The notes beneath the pieces were generated by a model. That model did no database searches. It was not told the DNA's origin and saw only the letters and a list, made by a program, of their open reading frames with translations. Below are positions 59,235 through 64,000 of a stretch of 64,000 nucleotides of DNA, one piece after another. The DNA comes from an uncultured Mucilaginibacter sp. (lineage in GTDB: Bacteria; Bacteroidota; Bacteroidia; Sphingobacteriales; Sphingobacteriaceae): assembly GCA_903891475.1 (NCBI GenBank), contig CAITEP010000023.1:1-64000 (forward strand), read 5' to 3'. Within the stretch, counting starts at the first letter, position 1. Each line of letters opens with the position of its first letter. Both the position numbers and the translations under genes were made by a program.

Positions 59235-61502
59235 TTACCTAAATTTATCTTTCAAGGCGGCTAATTTTATTTGCAAATCGCTTTCTGGTTCCTGTGCTAC
59301 TACTTTTTTCGTTATAAAAGGTTTTGGCTTAGCCTGATAACTATTTTCCCGTTTTTCCCTTTCAGTAGGTTTCGGGCTATTTTCTTTCATGGAGAGGGCA
59401 ATCCTTTTCCTATTGGTATCAACTTCGGTTACGGTAACTTCTACTTTTTGGTGCACCTTTAACACTTCATTGGCATCTTTAATAAACCTATTGGTGATCT
59501 GGCTCAGGTGTACCAAACCATCCTGATGTACACCGATATCAACAAATGCACCAAAGTTGGTAATGTTAGTTACTATGCCAGGCAGTTTCATACCAACCTT
59601 CAAGTCGCCAATACTGTTTACACCTTCGGTAAAGCTAAAAGCTTCAAATTGTTCGCGCGGGTCGCGGCCGGGTTTTGCCAATTCGGCCATAATATCATTT
59701 AAGGTAGGTAACCCAATATCATCCGAAATATATTTTTGAAGGGGGATGCTTTTGCGAAGTTTATCATCAGTCATCAACTCTTTTACCGAGCATTTTAAAT
59801 CCTTAGCCATTTGCTCTACCAAGCCATACCTTTCGGGATGCACCGCGCTGGCATCCAATGGGTTTTCGGCATTATGGATACGTAAAAATCCTGCGGCTTG
59901 TTCAAAAGCCTTATCGCCTAAACGGGCTACCTTGCGTAACTGACTGCGTTGTTTAAAAGCACCATTGGCATCTCTAAATTCAACTATATTTTGCGCCAAT
60001 TGCGGTCCTAGGCCAGATACATAGGCCAATATTTGTTTGGATGCGGTATTTAACTCTACACCTACCGCGTTTACACAACTCATTACAGTGTCGTCCAACG
60101 AGGTTTGCAGTTTATTTTGGTCAACATCATGTTGGTACTGGCCAACTCCTATTGATTTCGGGTCGATTTTTACCAATTCGGCCAAGGGATCCATCAAACG
60201 CCTGCCAATAGATACAGCACCCCTCACGGTTACATCCTTATCAGGAAATTCCTCACGAGCCACGTCAGAAGCGGAATAAATGGATGCCCCGCTTTCATTT
60301 ACCATCACAATTACAACTCCCGGAACATTTAGGTTACGCACAAACAATTCGGTTTCGCGGCCTGCGGTTCCATTACCTATTGCAATCGCCTCTATTTGGT
60401 ATTTTTCAATTAAGTGAATAGTTGCTTTTTCGGCCTCTTTTGCTTGCCCTGCACTTGTATGCGGGAAGATGGCGGTATATTCCAGTAATTTACCTTGCTC
60501 GTCCAAACAAACCACCTTGCAGCCTGTACGGAAACCAGGATCGATTGCCATGGTACGTTTTTGACCCAAAGGGGCGCCTAGTAATAGCTGTCTCGCATTT
60601 TCGGCAAATACCCTGATGGCTTCTTCATCGGCATTCTTTTTAGTGAAAAGCCTTACTTCGGTTTCCATTGATGGTTTTAGCAAACGTTTATACCCATCGG
60701 CAATAGCTTGCTTTACTTGGTCGGCCGAAGGGTTATTACCAGTTATAAATGCTTTTTCGAGTAAATCAACCGCCTCATCCTCATCTGGTTTTATGTCGAG
60801 GTATAAAATTTCTTCTTTCTCGCCCCTGCGCATGGCAAGTATCCGGTGTGATGGAGCCGTTTTTACAGGCTCTGTCCAGTCAAAATAGTCTTTATATTTA
60901 ATGCCAGCTTCCTCTTTGCCCTCAACAACTTTTGATTGAAATACCCCTTTCTCTATAAACAAATTCCGAATCTGGTTGCGTACTTCGGCATTTTCGCTAA
61001 TAAACTCGGCTATGATATCTCTTGCTCCGGCCAGTGCTTCCTCAAAGGTTTTAACACCTTTTTCTTCATCAATAAATTTAGCGGCTTCCTCCTCTATGTC
61101 TATTCGTTTTTGTTCCATTAGTAAATCGGCTAAGGGTTGCAAACCTTTTTCACGTGCGGTAGTGGCACGGGTTTTACGTTTAGGGCGATAAGGCAGATAA
61201 ATATCTTCCAAAATAACCATCGTTTCGGCCGCATTTATTTTTTCTTCCAATTCGGGGTTAAGCTTACCCATTTCGGTGAGCGATTTTAATATGGCTTCTC
61301 TGCGCTTATCCAACTCGCGCAATTGCTGTACCCTATCACGTATGCTGGTTACCTGCACCTCGTCTAGTGTACCTGTTACCTCTTTGCGGTAGCGCGATAT
61401 AAATGGCACGGTGGCTCCTTCATCAAGCAGGTCGACAGTGGCACTTACTTGTTTTTCGGAAATAGATAGTTCAGCAGCTATTTTTTTATAATGGATATTC
61501 AT
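59235..61502 (-). CDS. tex: Tex-family RNA-binding transcription accessory protein
   Basis: A 755-residue Tex protein with the standard domain order. It has an N-terminal helical region (YKKIAAELSISEKQVSATVDLLDEGATVPFISRYRKEVTG) and a YqgF-like domain (MAIDPGFRTGCKVVCLDEQGKLLEYTAIFP to EAIAIGNGTAGRETE). Helix-hairpin-helix repeats (VGVELNTASKQILAYVSGLGPQLAQNIVEFR) are followed by an S1 RNA-binding domain (GMKLPGIVTNITNFGAFVDIGVHQDGLVHLSQI, about 645-715). The C-terminal tail is Lys-rich. The family affects transcription and RNA metabolism; precise function is not defined. It appears to be a single-gene unit. Confidence 0.95.
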   Translation of the reverse strand: MNIHYKKIAAELSISEKQVSATVDLLDEGATVPFISRYRKEVTGTLDEVQVTSIRDRVQQLRELDKRREAILKSLTEMGKLNPELEEKINAAETMVILEDIYLPYRPKRKTRATTAREKGLQPLADLLMEQKRIDIEEEAAKFIDEEKGVKTFEEALAGARDIIAEFISENAEVRNQIRNLFIEKGVFQSKVVEGKEEAGIKYKDYFDWTEPVKTAPSHRILAMRRGEKEEILYLDIKPDEDEAVDLLEKAFITGNNPSADQVKQAIADGYKRLLKPSMETEVRLFTKKNADEEAIRVFAENARQLLLGAPLGQKRTMAIDPGFRTGCKVVCLDEQGKLLEYTAIFPHTSAGQAKEAEKATIHLIEKYQIEAIAIGNGTAGRETELFVRNLNVPGVVIVMVNESGASIYSASDVAREEFPDKDVTVRGAVSIGRRLMDPLAELVKIDPKSIGVGQYQHDVDQNKLQTSLDDTVMSCVNAVGVELNTASKQILAYVSGLGPQLAQNIVEFRDANGAFKQRSQLRKVARLGDKAFEQAAGFLRIHNAENPLDASAVHPERYGLVEQMAKDLKCSVKELMTDDKLRKSIPLQKYISDDIGLPTLNDIMAELAKPGRDPREQFEAFSFTEGVNSIGDLKVGMKLPGIVTNITNFGAFVDIGVHQDGLVHLSQITNRFIKDANEVLKVHQKVEVTVTEVDTNRKRIALSMKENSPKPTEREKRENSYQAKPKPFITKKVVAQEPESDLQIKLAALKDKFR

Positions 61503-61665
61503 ATTAAAAATTGGATTGCGAAAATGGGCAGAATTGCATCAATAATCAAGCAAAGGTTTTCAACAAAAAAGGGGAGTTATTAATTCCGCCATGCGGTTCA
61601 TTGTGGATTTTAAGAAGCATTAGGCAAATTTTAAGCCAGTTTTCTTGGTCATAATAAACAAATTC

Positions 61666-63642
61666 TTAATACGCTAAAAGTTTTTTCATCGTTTCTTCCA
61701 ATCTGGCTTTCGCCAAAAACTGATCCTCCAACGCTTTATTCATCGGGATGGCAGTATCCATACTGGCGCAACGTAAAATAGGCGCGTCTAAATTCAAAAA
61801 GCAGTGCTCGGCTAGGTGGGCGGCAATTTCACTGCCAAAACCATTATTCAGGGTATCCTCATGCAAAATCAGCACTCGTCCGGTTTTTATCACGCTTGCT
61901 TCTACTGTTTCCTTGTCCCAAGGCTGTAAACTACGCAAGTCTATCACCTCAATTGATTGTTCAGGATGATTGGCGGTATATTCCAAAGCCCAATGCACCC
62001 CAAGCCCGTAGCTAACAATAGTGGCGCTTTCACCGGCTTGTACAATTTTGGCTTTGCCTATTTCAACATAATAATCGCCATCGGGTACTTCGCCACTGGT
62101 GTTTCGGTACAAATATTTATGCTCAAAGTACAAAACCGGGTTTGGATCGTCGAGAGCAGCCATCAATAAGCCTTTGGCATCATCTGGGAAAGCCGGATAA
62201 ACAACCTTTAGTCCCGGTGTTTTGGTAAACCAAGCCTCGTTGGTTTGCGAATGAAATGGCCCTGCACCCGTACCAGCTCCGGCAGGCATACGGATCACCA
62301 CATCAACTGCCTGCCCCCAGCGGTAATGGGTTTTAGCCAGGTTATTTATAATTTGATTAAAGCCACAGGTTACAAAATCGCCAAATTGCATTTCCATAAC
62401 GGCTTTGTAGCCATTTACAGCCAAGCCCATTGCGGCACCTACCACCCCCGATTCGCAAATTGGGGTGTTGCGTACTCGTTCTTTGCCAAACTCTTCTACA
62501 AAGCCCTGGGTTATTTTAAATACGCCACCATATTCGGCAATATCCTGCCCCATTATTACCAGGTTATTGTATTTGCGCATACCTAATAAAAGGCCATCGC
62601 TGATGGCATCAATATATCTTTTTTTGGTTTGGGTGAGGGATGGTTCAAATTTGGGGAAGCTGTACGCTTTGTACATATCAGCCAATTCAATCTCAGCATT
62701 GGGAATAATATCGGCTTCGCTAAATACCTTTTCAATTTCGGCATCCATCAGGTCGGTATAATCTTGCCGCATTCTGGGTATCCACTCGGGGCGTAATACT
62801 TCCTCTTTCAACAAATAATTTTCAAAATTTATCAAAGGGTCCTTTAGCCTCCATTCCTCAAATAAATGAGGCGGAACATATTTTACCCCCGATGCTTCCT
62901 CATGCCCGCGCATCCTGAAGGTGGTGCACTCTAACAAAACCGGACGGGGGTTATGCCGAATGCTATTGGCTAGCTCCTGTATAGTATGGTAAACCTCTAA
63001 AATATTATTGCCTTCAATCCTTCTGCCTTCCATGCCATAACCAAATGCTTTATCTGATAAATAATTGCATCTATACTGCTCATTATTGGGAGTCGATAAT
63101 CCGTAGCCATTGTTCTCAATCAAGAAAATAACAGGTAAATCCCAAACAGCCGCGATATTTAGGGCTTCATGAAAATCGCCTTCGCTGGTGGCACCATCGC
63201 CGGTAAATACCAGGGTAGCGCACTTACGTTTACTTAATTTATCGGCAAGGGCAATACCATCGGCAAGAGCCAATTGCGGACCAAGGTGCGATATCATGCC
63301 TAAAATTTTATATTCTTGCGTACCGAAATGGAAAGAGCGGTCGCGCCCCTTTGTAAAGCCCGATGCCTTACCCTGCCATTGCGCTAACAGACGCGAAAGC
63401 GGAATATCGCGGGTAGTAAAAACCCCTAAATTACGATGCATGGGTAGTATATATTCATCAGGGTTCATGGCCAGGGAACTTCCCACTGTAATTGCTTCCT
63501 GCCCTATTCCGGCAAACCATTTGCCTATTAGGCCCTGTCGTAAAAGCACCAGCATTTTCTCCTCAATGAGTCTGGGCCAGAGCAATTTTTTATAGAAATC
63601 TAGTAATTGGTTGTTACTTAGGTTTTTTCTTTCGAAAATCAT
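61666..63642 (-). CDS. Fused 2-oxoacid dehydrogenase E1 alpha/beta (branched-chain type)
   Basis: A 658-residue fusion of both E1 subunits. The alpha half (about 1-330) binds thiamine diphosphate through FTGDGATSEGDFHEALNIAAVWDLPVIFLIENNGYGLSTP, and RDRSFHFG to MISHLGPQ shapes the site. The beta half (about 340-658) has MGQDIAEYGGVFKITQGFVEEFGKERVRNTPICESGVVGAAMGLAVNG and a C-terminal transketolase-like domain (IVSYGLGVHWALEY, VIDLRSLQPWDKETVEASV). It should decarboxylate 2-oxoisovalerate-type or similar acids for transfer to lipoyl-E2. E2 and E3 genes are not in the window. Fused E1 is common in Bacteroidota. Lipoylation of its partner would need lipA (34849-35727). Confidence 0.93.
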   Translation of the reverse strand: MIFERKNLSNNQLLDFYKKLLWPRLIEEKMLVLLRQGLIGKWFAGIGQEAITVGSSLAMNPDEYILPMHRNLGVFTTRDIPLSRLLAQWQGKASGFTKGRDRSFHFGTQEYKILGMISHLGPQLALADGIALADKLSKRKCATLVFTGDGATSEGDFHEALNIAAVWDLPVIFLIENNGYGLSTPNNEQYRCNYLSDKAFGYGMEGRRIEGNNILEVYHTIQELANSIRHNPRPVLLECTTFRMRGHEEASGVKYVPPHLFEEWRLKDPLINFENYLLKEEVLRPEWIPRMRQDYTDLMDAEIEKVFSEADIIPNAEIELADMYKAYSFPKFEPSLTQTKKRYIDAISDGLLLGMRKYNNLVIMGQDIAEYGGVFKITQGFVEEFGKERVRNTPICESGVVGAAMGLAVNGYKAVMEMQFGDFVTCGFNQIINNLAKTHYRWGQAVDVVIRMPAGAGTGAGPFHSQTNEAWFTKTPGLKVVYPAFPDDAKGLLMAALDDPNPVLYFEHKYLYRNTSGEVPDGDYYVEIGKAKIVQAGESATIVSYGLGVHWALEYTANHPEQSIEVIDLRSLQPWDKETVEASVIKTGRVLILHEDTLNNGFGSEIAAHLAEHCFLNLDAPILRCASMDTAIPMNKALEDQFLAKARLEETMKKLLAY

Positions 63643-64000
63643 AAAACAAAACTAAGGAAGTTTTTGGAATTAGATAGACTATGATATATTGAAACCGGGG
63701 ATAATTATTTCGAAGTACAAAAATAAGTCATACCGTTTAAAATAAAATGATAATCAATTTGTTTAGTAGTTTTCGAGAGTTTAAGTTAAATTAAGTATTT
63801 TAAAATGGTTACTTATATAAATTTAGCTGGTTTATTTAAGTAACCGCCTTTTTAAAGCAATTAGCTATAACTATTTCATTACAACAGGTTTCAACCCGTT
63901 GCCGGCAAAGAATGAAAAATTGATTCCATTGGTTAATTTTCACACTTTTTAAATAAACATTCTTACCATAACCTACAATTCTCCTGACAATTGGGATGTA
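63643..64000. other. Gene-free right edge of the window
   Basis: About 360 AT-rich nt after the E1 gene start. It contains one long imperfect hairpin, GGTTACTTA...TAAGTAACC (63807-63845), followed by GCCTTTTTAAA. This may be a terminator for a plus-strand transcript or part of an upstream region for E1. I see no coding region. Confidence 0.4.

Noticed and set aside
1-64000. CRISPR arrays, transposases, rRNA operons, integrase or att sites
   Set aside because: I looked for regular spaced repeats, transposase-like ORFs with terminal inverted repeats and rRNA-like blocks, and saw none. The only long direct repeats are the three peptide leaders and the tRNA-like pair.

Overview
The window reads as a chromosomal segment of a Bacteroidota bacterium, most likely from the Sphingobacteriaceae side of the phylum (inference). 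The signs are AT-rich DNA, a TonB-dependent receptor, GH20 and GH97 glycosidases, a DUF2807 protein with SGSGD repeats, HMBD-type metal-binding proteins, promoters of the TTG-N19/20-TAnnTTTG type, and genes that mostly lack strong Shine-Dalgarno sites. No gene is cut by either window edge. I see no rRNA, CRISPR array, transposase or prophage.

Layout. 0-2.6 kb (minus): CoA-binding protein, a DinB-like pseudogene with three in-frame stops, and a COG2509-type flavoprotein. 2.9-9.2 kb: GH20 hexosaminidase, TonB-dependent receptor, VIT/CCC1 transporter and DUF2807 protein. 9.3-14.1 kb (plus): two Tat-type exported proteins (NIPSNAP, TIM-barrel isomerase), PrxQ-like peroxiredoxin, TatD nuclease, asparaginase and RuvX. 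14.1-17.0 kb (minus): an O-methyltransferase followed by two glucosaminidases, then a regulatory-domain protein. 17.4-24.9 kb: a double-glycine peptide export locus. It has an XRE regulator, three intact bacteriocin-like precursors and one broken one, an outer-membrane-type protein, an HlyD adaptor and a C39-peptidase ABC exporter. 24.9-35.7 kb: housekeeping genes (lactonase, RluB-type pseudouridine synthase, lytic transglycosylase, uvrA, nnr, ECF sigma/anti-sigma pair, lipA). 35.8-43.5 kb (minus): a Cus-type heavy-metal efflux operon whose RND pump is split in two. 43.7-48.9 kb (plus): MBL hydrolase, LolC/E-type permease, rbfA, M23 protein, GH97. 49-54.2 kb (minus): M28 peptidase and trpE-trpG-trpC behind a leader peptide with tandem Trp codons and an intrinsic terminator. 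54.3-57.2 kb: small membrane proteins and an AI-2E-family permease. 57.29-57.57 kb: two tandem tRNA-like RNAs with very long variable regions. 57.7-63.6 kb: Lrp/AsnC regulator, acyltransferase, Tex, and a fused 2-oxoacid dehydrogenase E1.

The two parts most worth attention are the peptide locus and the tRNA-like pair. In the peptide locus, each intact precursor sits behind its own copy of a roughly 165-nt leader. That leader carries an inverted repeat TTATCA-N7-TGATAA, a TTGGCCAA palindrome and an ATGGG/CCCAT hairpin. Two of the peptides are glycine-zipper, helix-hinge-helix molecules. The precursors share a 26-residue GG leader that the C39 exporter would be expected to cut. The tRNA-like RNAs have a tRNA-Leu-like core with a GTC anticodon, a G discriminator and a variable region of about 40 nt, with compensatory changes between the two copies. 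They have their own promoter and terminator on the minus strand. Other notable items are the trp attenuator, the pump split within the TM4-TM5 loop, and the DinB pseudogene.
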